DNA from: Desulfobulbaceae bacterium
GTDB taxonomy: Bacteria; Desulfobacterota; Desulfobulbia; Desulfobulbales; Desulfocapsaceae
Assembly: GCA_024636345.1 (NCBI GenBank)
Contig: JAGXHG010000020.1
Coordinates: 1-64,000 of the forward strand
Direction: 5' to 3'
Length of the DNA stretch: 64,000 bases
Below are positions 1-7,708 of this stretch, one piece after another. The first letter of the stretch is position 1. Each line of letters opens with the position of its first letter. Made by a program: the position numbers and the translations under genes. Under the pieces are notes generated by a model, which saw only the letters and a list, made by a program, of their open reading frames with translations, was not told where the DNA came from and did not search any database.

Positions 1-314
1 GCCATCTTCCGCCTCGACCAGCCCAGCTGGAGGATGGCCACGACTTCCTCGCCGTTGACATTCGGCCATTCCTCCAGATTACGGTTGATGGCATGGCCCA
101 GTGAACCTATGGCGCGCATCATGTCCATGCGGCAGCTCTCCTTGATGTCTCCTAGCGGCCGTTCCATCTGCATGATGCAGGCCGCCTTCTTCCGGATCTT
201 GATGAGCTCCTCCACCAGATCCTGCTGTCCGGCCAAGGCCAGCGCCCCATGGATATCGCTGCAGCTCTCCAGGATCTGCCTGGCGGCCTCGTGTACTTGA
301 TTGGGCATGGACAT
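1..314 (-). CDS. Mu-like prophage early protein, unknown function (partial)
   Basis: The minus-strand frame starts at an ATG at 314, with GGAG seven bases upstream, and stays open for 104 codons to the window edge, so the C-terminus is not seen. It begins MSMPNQVHEAARQILES and looks mostly helical. I recognise no domain. It follows the DUF3164 gene by about 118 bases in the same direction and so belongs to the early block of the prophage. Other open frames over the same bases lack a ribosome site and give low-complexity products, so this frame is preferred. Confidence 0.6.
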   Translation of the reverse strand, partial: MSMPNQVHEAARQILESCSDIHGALALAGQQDLVEELIKIRKKAACIMQMERPLGDIKESCRMDMMRAIGSLGHAINRNLEEWPNVNGEEVVAILQLGWSRRKM

Positions 315-432
315 TTTTTTTCTCCGTTGTTGAATTTGTCGCTAAAGCATAATGGGCTGTATTCAAAGGAGCCCAAAAAGACGGGCCCCTTTGAACATCC
401 CCTAAATTCGTAATTCGTAATTCGTAATTGTC

Positions 433-1221
433 TCACACCCCCGAGAAATCAAGACTGATCTGCTGGTAATTGCCCTCCTCATCCCGCTCATAGATGCGGT
501 AGTAGGTGCTTGAGCCGACCACCGTCACCGCATCGGCGATCGCATCCATGGCCTGTTTCCAGACCGGGTGCTCGATCTTCAGGGCGCGCAGGGACAGGAT
601 CCGCTTGGCGTTGATCCGCCCTTTTTTATCGACCTGGAAGGCGCTCTCGATCAGGGTCCGCAGCTCCGGCCCGGAATCCTTGCTCCACTCCCGGAGGCAG
701 GCGTCCACCAGTTCCTTGGCAGCCTGCAACCGCTCGTCAAAATCGAGCCGTTCGCTGACCGCTCGCAGCACCTTATAGCGGCCGTCATAAGAGGTCAGCG
801 ACAGGTTGCCGCGGGCCCCGCCCAGATCGGCCCCGTATTTTTCGGCGGACAACTCCAGAAAGGCCTGCATATCACCGGCCAGGGCCTGCTTGAATTGGTC
901 GAGGATATCGTTGACCTTGCCGGCCTGGGCGACGACGCCTTTGACGAACTCGTCGCGGGCCAGGTCAATGTCCTTGATGCTCTCGATCGGCACCAGATGG
1001 CCGATGCCGTTGACCATGTAGCCGCTTGGCACTTCCTTTGTATTCACGAGCTTCCCTCCGTAGACTTCCATTATTTTTTGAGCTATCCTGGCAGTATCGC
1101 CGGGATAGATCCCGGCCACCGTCTGTGAGATAGTGGCCGGGCTGTAACCGAGCTTTACGGCAACTTTCGATTGGCTGCCTTCAACCAGGATCGCCTTCCG
1201 CAACAGCTCACGCCAGTCCAT
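433..1221 (-). CDS. HTH-DUF3164 fusion protein of Mu-like prophage
   Basis: Predicted 262 aa when started at the ATG at 1221, which has AAAGGA upstream; a longer TTG start at 1260 is possible but has no better site. Residues 1-55 (MDWRELLRKAILVEGSQ onward) read like the small Cro/LacI-type helix-turn-helix proteins found in Mu-like phages, with SKVAVKLGYSPATISQTVAG as the HTH core. From about residue 75 the protein matches the DUF3164 family, with ELSAEKYGADLGG, SYDGRYKVLRAV, FDERLQAAKELVDACLREW and the C-terminal ISLDFSGV. DUF3164 proteins occur in early regions of Mu-like phages and their role is unknown. The HTH is usually a separate small gene, so the fusion is unusual. The start overlaps the upstream gene by 14 bases, suggesting translational coupling. 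Confidence 0.8.
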   Translation of the reverse strand: MDWRELLRKAILVEGSQSKVAVKLGYSPATISQTVAGIYPGDTARIAQKIMEVYGGKLVNTKEVPSGYMVNGIGHLVPIESIKDIDLARDEFVKGVVAQAGKVNDILDQFKQALAGDMQAFLELSAEKYGADLGGARGNLSLTSYDGRYKVLRAVSERLDFDERLQAAKELVDACLREWSKDSGPELRTLIESAFQVDKKGRINAKRILSLRALKIEHPVWKQAMDAIADAVTVVGSSTYYRIYERDEEGNYQQISLDFSGV

Positions 1222-1450
1222 TTTCCGTCCTTTTGCGTTGATATAACTTCCGCAATCCAAAGTTGAGTCGGCATAACCTCTTCACAGTCATGGCGGTGTT
1301 CTCGGCGGCCAGCGCCATCACCATCAGATCCCGTTCATTCCGGCCGTCACAGCACTCGATCATCGCCTGCAAGGCGTTCAGCTGTTCTTTCGCCTCACAC
1401 CGGTAGCCGTCACGGATGGCGGCTATTCTTTTTCTCTCCGTTTTATTCAT
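1208..1450 (-). CDS. small prophage early protein, unknown function
   Basis: 80 aa, basic at the N-terminus (MNKTERKRIAAIRDGYRCEA) and otherwise helical, with four cysteines but no spaced metal motif I can assign. It starts directly after the stop of the winged-helix gene at 1451 and overlaps the next gene, so it is part of one translated chain of early genes. Function unknown. Confidence 0.6.
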   Translation of the reverse strand: MNKTERKRIAAIRDGYRCEAKEQLNALQAMIECCDGRNERDLMVMALAAENTAMTVKRLCRLNFGLRKLYQRKRTENGLA

Positions 1451-2002
1451 CTATTCTTCCTCCAATAGTAGTTGTTTGAGCTCGGCCAGGAGTGTGCGGA
1501 TGCTGTCGATCCTGGCCAGGGCCTTTTTCTTCTTTAAGCGGATATTGCGCAGTCGTTCCGCCTTGTCGCTATCCTGCGGCATCTCGGCGCAATCGTTGAT
1601 CAGCACCCACCGGCCCGGCTGACCGGGCTCCTGGATGCAGCTGACCACTTCCCGCTTGACCAGCAGCCGCAGCCACTCATTGGCATAAGCCCGGCTGACC
1701 GCCGCCATCTCCATCAGGTCGTCAACCGTCACCCGGCGCCGCATCTTCAGCAGCCGCCACATGATCTCGCGTTTATCCGGCTCGCCGGCAGCGGGGGCCG
1801 GGGCGTAAACACCCTGGCGCACCCTGACGATCTTGCCGCGGCGGGACAGGTCAGACAGCGTATTGAGCAGGCGCTTATGTTCTTGCCGGGTCTGCAGATG
1901 GAGCAGGCAGGACAGCTTATTTGCGTCCGCCTCTCCGCCGCCGCTCCGGGCCGCGGCCTGCAGGGTATCGTTCACTGTTTTGGCAAATGATTGCTGGGCC
2001 AT
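1451..2002 (-). CDS. winged-helix DNA-binding protein of prophage
   Basis: 183 aa. Residues about 35-70 (RQEHKRLLNTLSDLSRRGKI, then VRQGVYAPA) look like a winged-helix fold with its wing, and a second wHTH-like stretch covers about 78-130 (KMRRRVTVDDLMEMAAVSRA, then a WVLIND wing). The C-terminal 45 residues are Lys/Leu-rich and probably form a coiled coil (NIRLKKKKALARIDSIRTLL). Proteins of this layout are common just downstream of the MuB ATPase in Mu-like prophages; the exact role is unknown. The gene begins two bases after the ATPase stop codon. Confidence 0.65.
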   Translation of the reverse strand: MAQQSFAKTVNDTLQAAARSGGGEADANKLSCLLHLQTRQEHKRLLNTLSDLSRRGKIVRVRQGVYAPAPAAGEPDKREIMWRLLKMRRRVTVDDLMEMAAVSRAYANEWLRLLVKREVVSCIQEPGQPGRWVLINDCAEMPQDSDKAERLRNIRLKKKKALARIDSIRTLLAELKQLLLEEE

Positions 2003-2004
2003 GA

Positions 2005-2724
2005 TTATCCCCTCAAACTCTGTTTAATGGCCACCTTGACCATGCCTATATCCGGCTCGCTTTTACCCCTGGCATTCATGATATTGACCAGGGATATCAG
2101 GTCGCGCTTGATCACCCGAAAACAGCCGCCGGCCTGACCGTGCAGCAGCTCCGCCACCTCGGTCGGCAGCTCCAGTCCGGCCGCTTCCCTGGCAAACATC
2201 ACCACATCACCCACCCCCAGCGCCTCGAACTCCAGGAGCTGAAAGGTCCGGTTCCAGATGCGGGTCACCTGCTGCATATGGCTCTGCAGCTCGTCCTCGC
2301 CCACCAGCACAAAAGGGGCCGCCGACAGATCGGAGAGATCGCGGACCAGCTCCAGGTGCAGCCGGGGCAGCTTCTCAATTTCCTCGATAAAAACCGGCCT
2401 GCCGCCCTGGGCGTTGAGGGCATCCATGACCGCCAGGAAGGCCGGGTCCTTACGATGGGCAACCTTCTTGACGCCCAGCTCGCGGCCCAGGGCCTGCAGG
2501 AAACCAAGCTCGCTGCCTCGCCAGATGGAGAGGCAGCGGACGAAGGCGCAGCGGTTATTGGCCGCATACCACTGGGCCGTCCGGGTCTTGCCGCGCCCGG
2601 CCGGGCCGATCACCGCCGCCAGACGGCCTTCGCCGGCCGACATCATCAGGGCCTCAATCATGGCCTGAAAATTGCGGACATTCTTTACATTGACAAACTT
2701 CGGGAAAAATCGTATTTCTGGCAT
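2005..2724 (-). CDS. MuB-like AAA ATPase, transposition target-selection protein
   Basis: 239 aa, close to the length of MuB/TniB-type ATPases. It shows a Walker A motif, GPAGRGKTRTAQ, at about residues 40-51, a Walker B, GRPVFIEEIEKL, at about 110-121, and a sensor-like PFVLVGEDEL at about 136-145. In Mu, MuB binds target DNA in an ATP-dependent way and directs the MuA transpososome away from the element itself; by family this is the expected role here. It lies directly after the transposase gene, the conserved A-B order. The start ATG at 2724 follows GGTTGATGAA, a modest ribosome site. Confidence 0.9.
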   Translation of the reverse strand: MPEIRFFPKFVNVKNVRNFQAMIEALMMSAGEGRLAAVIGPAGRGKTRTAQWYAANNRCAFVRCLSIWRGSELGFLQALGRELGVKKVAHRKDPAFLAVMDALNAQGGRPVFIEEIEKLPRLHLELVRDLSDLSAAPFVLVGEDELQSHMQQVTRIWNRTFQLLEFEALGVGDVVMFAREAAGLELPTEVAELLHGQAGGCFRVIKRDLISLVNIMNARGKSEPDIGMVKVAIKQSLRG

Positions 2725-2762
2725 TACTTTTCATCAACCTCCATGGTTCAAGAATTTAGGGG

Positions 2763-4976
2763 TTACCCGGCAACCGCTTCATCGGTTGCCGGGTTTTTTT
2801 GTCTGTAGAGGACCGCCAGCGCTGCCCGTTGGCCCTCCCAGTATTCGCGTTCAAATTCGGGCATCATCTGCTCATACACCCGCATAAACCTTCGCCAGTC
2901 AGCGGTCAGCTCTGCGCCGCTCATCTCCATTTCGATGAATTTGCCGTAGCGGTCCGCCTCACTCAGATCCTCCAGATCGGCGCTCAGTTGAGCGGCCTCC
3001 ATCTCGCGTTGATAACGCTGCCCCTCGTCGGCTTCTTTCAGGACCTGTTGCAACTCTTCATTGCTGAGCTTTGCCGGCTTGGACGGCAGCAGCCTGACGT
3101 TGTTCCTTTTGCTGCCGTTACCGCCGGGCAGCAGCTTCTGGCCGGCAGGAGCGCCGGAACCGAAACCGGCATCGGCGATCAGGCGCTGCGCCTCGGGGAT
3201 GACAAACTCGTCAGCCATGGCTTTGGCGTGGGAGACGGTTTGCTTCCTGAGGTTGCCGATCATTTCCAGCTGCGTTTCCAGCAGGGCAACATCCGCCTCG
3301 CTGCCGAGGATCCGGGCCGCAGGGTGCACCTTGGCCGCCCGTGAGGCCTCGCAGATAAACTCGTCGGTGCGCTGGTCATAGATCAACACGGAGTCCTGCT
3401 CCTGCAGATCGTAGCGCACAAAGACCTTGTGATTCCGGCCGTACAGCGCCGGGTGATAGTACCATTCGCCCTTGTCGTACACCTTGACGCCGCGGCCGTA
3501 GACCTTGCGTTCTTCTTTTTTCATCATCAGCAGGCGCAGGGCCAGCGGATCCACCCCGGGGCCGCGCCCGGCATCAAACAGCTCCTGTGGGCATTGCCCG
3601 GCCAGATGGCTGTTTGGTCCCTGCGGGCGGGCGGCGTAGACATCAAACCAGGCGGCAATGGCCCGGTGGCTGTCAATCAGGGTCGGCACAAAGCCGCCGG
3701 TGATCTTGTCGTTGATGCTCCGGTGCAGTTTTTCGCCCCGGTTCAGATGGGCAGGCTTGCTGTCGATGGCCGTGCCGATAAAGGACGGCGCCATCCGCTC
3801 CAGCTCCGCGAATGTTCCGAAAAATCGTTCAATGGTCTTGGACTGGCCATGATAGGGCTTGGCGATGATCAGCTTGATGCCGAGCCGTTCATACAAGCCG
3901 GGCAGCTCGGTCTGCTCAAAATCGGTACCGGTGAAATAATGGCCCTTGAAGGCGCGGCCGTTGTCGAGATAGACAATCTTGGGCACCATGCCCAGGCGGA
4001 TAATCGACCGGCGCAGGGCAGCGGAGATGGAGGCGGTATTCTCGGTCGGCAGGATCTCCCAGCCGCAGGGCATACTGCTCTTCATATCGAAGAATAGCAC
4101 CAGCATCATGCGCTGGGCCTTGCCGGTCCAAGGGTTGAGGACCAGGAAGTTGAGGACATGACCGTCGGCCACCAGGATGTCGCCGACCTTGATTTGATCA
4201 TAATCACGCTCGGTCCAGAACATGCACTTGTCTTGCAGGCCCTTATCGCCTTCCCGCCACCAGGTCCATTCGTCATAGTTGACCGCGATCCAGTCATCAA
4301 GAAAGCGCCGATAGGTGGCGTCGGAGAGGGTGTCGATCCCTTTTCCCTGCATGACGTCCCGCGAAAAACGGATAATTTCGCTCTTCGGCAGGCTCTTGCC
4401 CTTCGGCTGGCGGACAAAGGCCAGGATGATCTGGGCCTGCAGGGGCGTGATAGTCCGGCAGCCCCGCGTCTTGCCGCGCCGATCGGCCAGCTGCAAACTG
4501 TCGCCGCAGGTCTTTTTCAGCTTGGTTTTCCAGCTCTCGATCGTCTTCCAGCTCAATTCGCCCAGGGCCTTATACAGCTCCGGCCAGGCGGCGCCGCTGT
4601 TATAGCCGACCATGAAGTTGTCGCGGGCCTGTTCTTTGTGGCCCCAGGTGGCGGCGGAAATGGCCTGCATATACAACCTCACCAGCGAGGCCTTGAGGTT
4701 GGCCTTGCCCGCCTGGGCGGCGCAGACGAGGCCGGTATCGGTAATTGAACTCTGCACCGGGACCAGGGCGTTGATCTTCTTCTGGCCGAGGATGGCCTGG
4801 CGGATCCCGTCCGGCAGCAGGTAGGCGCGGTACATCTTGCAGGAGCCGCCGCGCCCGGCTTGCCAATAAAAAGGCCAGTTCTCCTGGTCTGCCTTGCGGG
4901 CGATGCTGCGCTCAGTACCCGGCAGCACCGGCAGCTCCAGGGCGGCCAGCTCTTTGGCGGAATAGGCTGCGTTCAT
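2763..4976 (-). CDS. MuA-like DDE transposase
   Basis: 737 aa, slightly longer than Mu A (663 aa). The N-terminal 65 residues resemble the Mu-type winged-helix end/enhancer-binding domain. The catalytic core shows D271 in ILVADGHVLNF, D338 in IVYLDNGRAFKGHYF and E383 in GQSKTIERFFGTF; the 67-residue spacing of the two aspartates equals that of Mu A D269 and D336. The C-terminal part matches the Mu-transposase beta-barrel domain (VKVYDKGEWYYHPALYG) and ends in a Glu/Leu-rich tail, the place where Mu A contacts MuB. It catalyses strand nicking and transfer for replicative transposition. All three catalytic residues are present, so the enzyme looks active. Its last codons lie inside a strong hairpin at 2766-2793. 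Confidence 0.95.
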   Translation of the reverse strand: MNAAYSAKELAALELPVLPGTERSIARKADQENWPFYWQAGRGGSCKMYRAYLLPDGIRQAILGQKKINALVPVQSSITDTGLVCAAQAGKANLKASLVRLYMQAISAATWGHKEQARDNFMVGYNSGAAWPELYKALGELSWKTIESWKTKLKKTCGDSLQLADRRGKTRGCRTITPLQAQIILAFVRQPKGKSLPKSEIIRFSRDVMQGKGIDTLSDATYRRFLDDWIAVNYDEWTWWREGDKGLQDKCMFWTERDYDQIKVGDILVADGHVLNFLVLNPWTGKAQRMMLVLFFDMKSSMPCGWEILPTENTASISAALRRSIIRLGMVPKIVYLDNGRAFKGHYFTGTDFEQTELPGLYERLGIKLIIAKPYHGQSKTIERFFGTFAELERMAPSFIGTAIDSKPAHLNRGEKLHRSINDKITGGFVPTLIDSHRAIAAWFDVYAARPQGPNSHLAGQCPQELFDAGRGPGVDPLALRLLMMKKEERKVYGRGVKVYDKGEWYYHPALYGRNHKVFVRYDLQEQDSVLIYDQRTDEFICEASRAAKVHPAARILGSEADVALLETQLEMIGNLRKQTVSHAKAMADEFVIPEAQRLIADAGFGSGAPAGQKLLPGGNGSKRNNVRLLPSKPAKLSNEELQQVLKEADEGQRYQREMEAAQLSADLEDLSEADRYGKFIEMEMSGAELTADWRRFMRVYEQMMPEFEREYWEGQRAALAVLYRQKNPATDEAVAG
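2765..2800 (+). terminator. intrinsic-terminator-like hairpin at the transposase stop
   Basis: An 11-bp GC-rich stem (2766-2776 with 2783-2793), a 6-base loop and seven T residues on the plus strand form a textbook rho-independent terminator. It faces against the transposase gene and overlaps its final codons and stop. No plus-strand gene feeds into it, so it may block antisense transcription, or act on the minus-strand mRNA only as a stem between the A and B genes. Confidence 0.45.
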
Positions 4977-4979
4977 GGC

Positions 4980-5879
4980 TTATCCCCTCAGGTGCATGTC
5001 ATCCTGCAGGAGCGTCCTGAACGCCGCGTCCATCTCCTTGATCGTCGCGTAAGGGCCGCTGTGCTTCTCCCAGCCGCCAGTGCCGCTGCGCTTAAGGGTC
5101 ATACTGGTCCGGTCCGCCCGAAAGAGGGAATAGCCGGCCCGTTTGAGTTTATTGGCATCATCTGAGCCGCCCTGGAAGGCCGGTTCATCGATCGAAGCGC
5201 CGTCCTCGGCGATCTCGGCCCGCAGTTGGTCCAGGGTATTAATGATAAAGCCGCGCGAGGTGTATTTATAGTTGGAATTTCGCTCTATCAGGAGCTGCTC
5301 GGAGAACTTCTCAAAAGCCTCGGTGAAGTCAACACGGGCCGTCTGGCTCACTTTCTTCTGCGCCTGGCGGACGGTCTTGGTGATCTTGTCGCCGAGATAT
5401 TGTCTGACTGTTTTATTGACATGACTGGCGGTTACCTTGCCGTTTGGTGCCGAAGCGGAGGCTTCTTGCCAGATTGCTGTTATCTTTTCAGGAGAGTTTT
5501 TAAACTTTGTTAACGGTCGAACCTGAGCCTCATTCAGAGGTAATTTTCTTTCCGGCGAGTCTTCTTCTAAATGTCCGCAATTTGCGGACAAAAGATTTTC
5601 ACACTGTAATTGCAAATGGCCATATACCCCCGACGCATCTATCAACTGGTAGGCCTGGGTCTTTGACATATCCCAAAGCTCTCTACAGTATCGCTTAAAG
5701 GTCCGTCCCTCTTCGTTTCGATAAAGGCGCAGCCTGTTGATTTCAGCTAGCGCCTGGCCGACACGATAAAACGCGGCAAAATCTTTGACTATCGTGTGCT
5801 CATACTCGGCCAGCATCATCGCTTCTCGGGCCGACAAAGGTTTTTCAGACTCTTCCAGTTTAATAGTTGTGTGTGTCAT
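4980..5879 (-). CDS. prophage early protein, possibly ParB-like nucleoid/DNA-binding
   Basis: 299 aa. Residues 20-85 (EYEHTIVKDFAAFYRVGQAL, then KRYCRELWDMSKTQAYQLID) resemble the helical region of phage and plasmid proteins often annotated as ParB-like or DUF3102-like, with an HTH-like stretch at WDMSKTQAYQLIDAS. The middle is a linker (about 95-150) and the rest is helical and of unknown fold. It ends four bases before the transposase start and overlaps the preceding small regulator by 4 bases (ATGA type), so it is translated with them. The functional assignment is weak; that it is a prophage early gene is firm. Confidence 0.6.
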   Translation of the reverse strand: MTHTTIKLEESEKPLSAREAMMLAEYEHTIVKDFAAFYRVGQALAEINRLRLYRNEEGRTFKRYCRELWDMSKTQAYQLIDASGVYGHLQLQCENLLSANCGHLEEDSPERKLPLNEAQVRPLTKFKNSPEKITAIWQEASASAPNGKVTASHVNKTVRQYLGDKITKTVRQAQKKVSQTARVDFTEAFEKFSEQLLIERNSNYKYTSRGFIINTLDQLRAEIAEDGASIDEPAFQGGSDDANKLKRAGYSLFRADRTSMTLKRSGTGGWEKHSGPYATIKEMDAAFRTLLQDDMHLRG

Positions 5880-6118
5880 CTCTTGACGCTCCTTGCCTTA
5901 CGTTTGACTTTTCTTCTCTCCATATCTGCCGGCAGATCCAGGTACTCAACCGGACACCCCTTATCCATCAGGTACTGCAGCACTCTTCTTAAATGCTCCC
6001 GGCCTGAAAGCGTGTTGGAGATGCCGGTGTGGGTCTTATATTCCAGCGCCAGTTGGATCTTGCCGACGCTGAGACCATTACGCTTCATCCACACTTCAAT
6101 CTCAATCCTGTTTCTCAT
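5876..6118 (-). CDS. small HTH regulator, Ner-like position
   Basis: 80 aa. The segment IEVWMKRNGLSVGKIQLALE, followed by ISNTLSGREHLRRVLQYL, has the spacing of a helix-turn-helix and resembles small regulators next to Mu-like transposase genes. In Mu this slot holds Ner, which turns down early transcription. A very basic tail follows (ERRKVKRKARSVKR). The gene overlaps both neighbours by a few bases. The role is inferred from fold and position. Confidence 0.6.
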   Translation of the reverse strand: MRNRIEIEVWMKRNGLSVGKIQLALEYKTHTGISNTLSGREHLRRVLQYLMDKGCPVEYLDLPADMERRKVKRKARSVKR

Positions 6119-6534
6119 AGCTCATCCTCCAGTTGCTTCATCTGCTTGCGCAGATCCTTGGCCTGGTGATAGCGCTTCGCCCAGTTCAGCATGGTGATGT
6201 CTTGTCCCTCAATGATATTCCCGCCCAGCAGCATCACCATCGCGGCCAGTGGCTTGGTGGTCTGCAGCACGGCGCAGAAAACGGTAACCCCTTTCATGCT
6301 CGGCAGGCGGTTCTCTTCTTCGACGTTCAACCATTTCTCAAAGCTGTCCTTACTGAGACCGGCCCGGCCGTTCAATCGCATGCCATACCTGGTCGCCAGA
6401 CCGTTCATCATATCCAGCACCTGGTCGCGTGATTTCCCCGAATCCTTGATCGCGTCATTCATGGCTATTTTGATATCCCGCATGACCGTCGCAAGGTTCG
6501 TCTGGGTGAAAAGATTGAGTTGTCTGGGTGTCAC
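6115..6534 (-). CDS. first early-operon protein of prophage, probable regulator
   Basis: 139 aa starting at a GTG (6534). It begins MTPRQLNLFTQTNL and has a helical middle including DQVLDMMNGLATRYGMRL and SKDSFEKWLNVEEENRLPS, resembling the HTH-like regulators that open early operons of Mu-like prophages in this group. No catalytic motif is visible. As first gene after the operator region it is the first product made when the repressor leaves. Function is otherwise unknown. Confidence 0.6.
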   Translation of the reverse strand: MTPRQLNLFTQTNLATVMRDIKIAMNDAIKDSGKSRDQVLDMMNGLATRYGMRLNGRAGLSKDSFEKWLNVEEENRLPSMKGVTVFCAVLQTTKPLAAMVMLLGGNIIEGQDITMLNWAKRYHQAKDLRKQMKQLEDEL

Positions 6535-6846
6535 CGTTTACCTGTCCGCTGTTTTAAGTTTTCTTGTCCGAAATTCTCTACACATCGGACATTGATAATT
6601 TGCCTGGAGTTAAGTATTCTGTTTTAAGTGCATAACAACCGTTAGCTGTACGATTAATATAAACACAATATATTCTACCTGTAAATATATTTTTTTATGT
6701 CCAGCTTAATTTATTTGCCTTGTTTGTCTCACCCTGCTTATGTGTTTGTATTTGCTGTTTTAAATTAGTCTTACTGATTTTTCCGGCGTGTCCAGCTTTC
6801 TGTCGGACTTTGGCTTATTAAAGCTAGACGTTAAAAAGACAATATT
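6535..6846. promoter_or_regulatory. prophage repressor/early operator region
   Basis: The 312-base AT-rich gap between the divergent early operon and the repressor carries repeated short motifs. TGTCCG lies at 6543-6548 and 6565-6570 and its inverse CGGACA at 6586-6591, spaced 21-22 bases (two helical turns). TGTCCAGCTT occurs at 6698-6707 and 6789-6798, with a degenerate inverse at 6821-6829. CTGTTTTAA occurs at 6549, 6619 and 6755. This is the arrangement expected of a multi-site repressor operator controlling both promoters. Which protein binds which motif is inference. Confidence 0.65.
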
Positions 6847-7401
6847 ATGTCCATTGCAAACAAATTAAAATATGCCAGAAGCCACTTAGGAAAAACTCAA
6901 GCCGAGATGGCTGAGGCTGTTGGTAAAACTAAAGGAGGGTGGCAGACATACGAGAAAGGGAGCGCTGTTCCTGGAGGAAATGTCTTCAAGGCGCTATCTG
7001 AGCTGGGCTTTAATGCAAGCTGGTTCTTTAATGACAATGTGCCGATGCTGCTGGATGAAGAGCCCAGGAGCCCACAAGCACCGGCTGACGGCCAGCCGGC
7101 AGCCGACAACAAATCTATTCCCCATCTGCCCAGCGATAAACTGGGCCTGGGTGAGAGCGTGGAGCTGCTCGCCAAGATCTACAATTCCGGCAACACCGTC
7201 CTGATCCGGGCTATCGCCGCCAACCTGCACGCCTTCAGCGAAGCTATCGACAACAAGGCCTTAGCTCAAAGGGCTATAGACATGATGGATGAAATGAATC
7301 AACGCATGTTTGCGATGGAGAAAGACCTGGCGCTACTGAAAGAGGAAAATGAAGATCTCAAGAAAAAGCCGCCTGGCGACAGTCAACAGGCCTCAGGCTA
7401 G
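6847..7401 (+). CDS. XRE-family prophage repressor (Mu c analogue)
   Basis: 184 aa. Residues 4-60 form an XRE helix-turn-helix (GKTQAEMAEAVGKTKGGWQT, then YEKGSAVPGG). A Pro/Ala-rich linker covers about 75-100. The C-terminal half ends in a coiled coil (MNQRMFAMEKDLALLKEENE) likely used for oligomerisation. There is no S24 peptidase domain, so it is not a LexA-type self-cleaving repressor. Being divergent from the early operon and next to the repeated operator motifs, it most likely holds the prophage silent. The start ATG at 6847 lies 41 bases after the last operator copy. Confidence 0.8.
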   Translation: MSIANKLKYARSHLGKTQAEMAEAVGKTKGGWQTYEKGSAVPGGNVFKALSELGFNASWFFNDNVPMLLDEEPRSPQAPADGQPAADNKSIPHLPSDKLGLGESVELLAKIYNSGNTVLIRAIAANLHAFSEAIDNKALAQRAIDMMDEMNQRMFAMEKDLALLKEENEDLKKKPPGDSQQASG

Positions 7402-7535
7402 CAGGATGGCGGGGAGCCTTAAACAAGGTAATCATAATAAAGCTTTCAAAAAAACAATGGCAATACAGTCCCTGCGGCAAAATCATTTATCCCTTTATGG
7501 CATTCAATTAACAAACAGGACAACGGAGATAAGCA

Positions 7536-7706
7536 ATGAAAAACGACAAAAAAGAAGATAAATCAAGGAATCGTCAAGAAATCACCGGCAAAAAGGATTA
7601 TAATGGTTTTATACAAAATATAAGCGAGAAGAATAATCCGATATTAAACACCAACCCACCGCCCAGGTTTCCACCGAAAGGAAGGGACCAGGACAAAAAA
7701 GAGTAA
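7536..7706 (+). CDS. 56-residue charged protein paired with SLATT gene
   Basis: A short frame of 56 codons starts at the ATG at 7536, seven bases after GGAG (7525-7528), and stops at 7706, two bases before the ATG of the SLATT gene. The product begins MKNDKKEDKSRNRQEITG, is very rich in Lys, Asp, Glu and Asn, and has a Pro-rich patch NTNPPPRFPPKGRDQ near the end. It has no membrane segment and no family I recognise. The good ribosome site and tight spacing argue that it is real and co-translated with the next gene. It may be an antitoxin-like, immunity or sensor partner, but that is inference. Confidence 0.6.
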   Translation: MKNDKKEDKSRNRQEITGKKDYNGFIQNISEKNNPILNTNPPPRFPPKGRDQDKKE

Positions 7707-7708
7707 TC

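Noticed and set aside
568-1128. Long plus-strand open frames opposite the DUF3164 and transposase genes
   Set aside because: All are antisense shadows of well-supported genes and contain no recognisable domain.
6847-7401. LexA/CI-type self-cleaving repressor
   Set aside because: No S24 peptidase region or Ser/Lys dyad is present after the HTH; the C-terminal half is a linker and a coiled coil.
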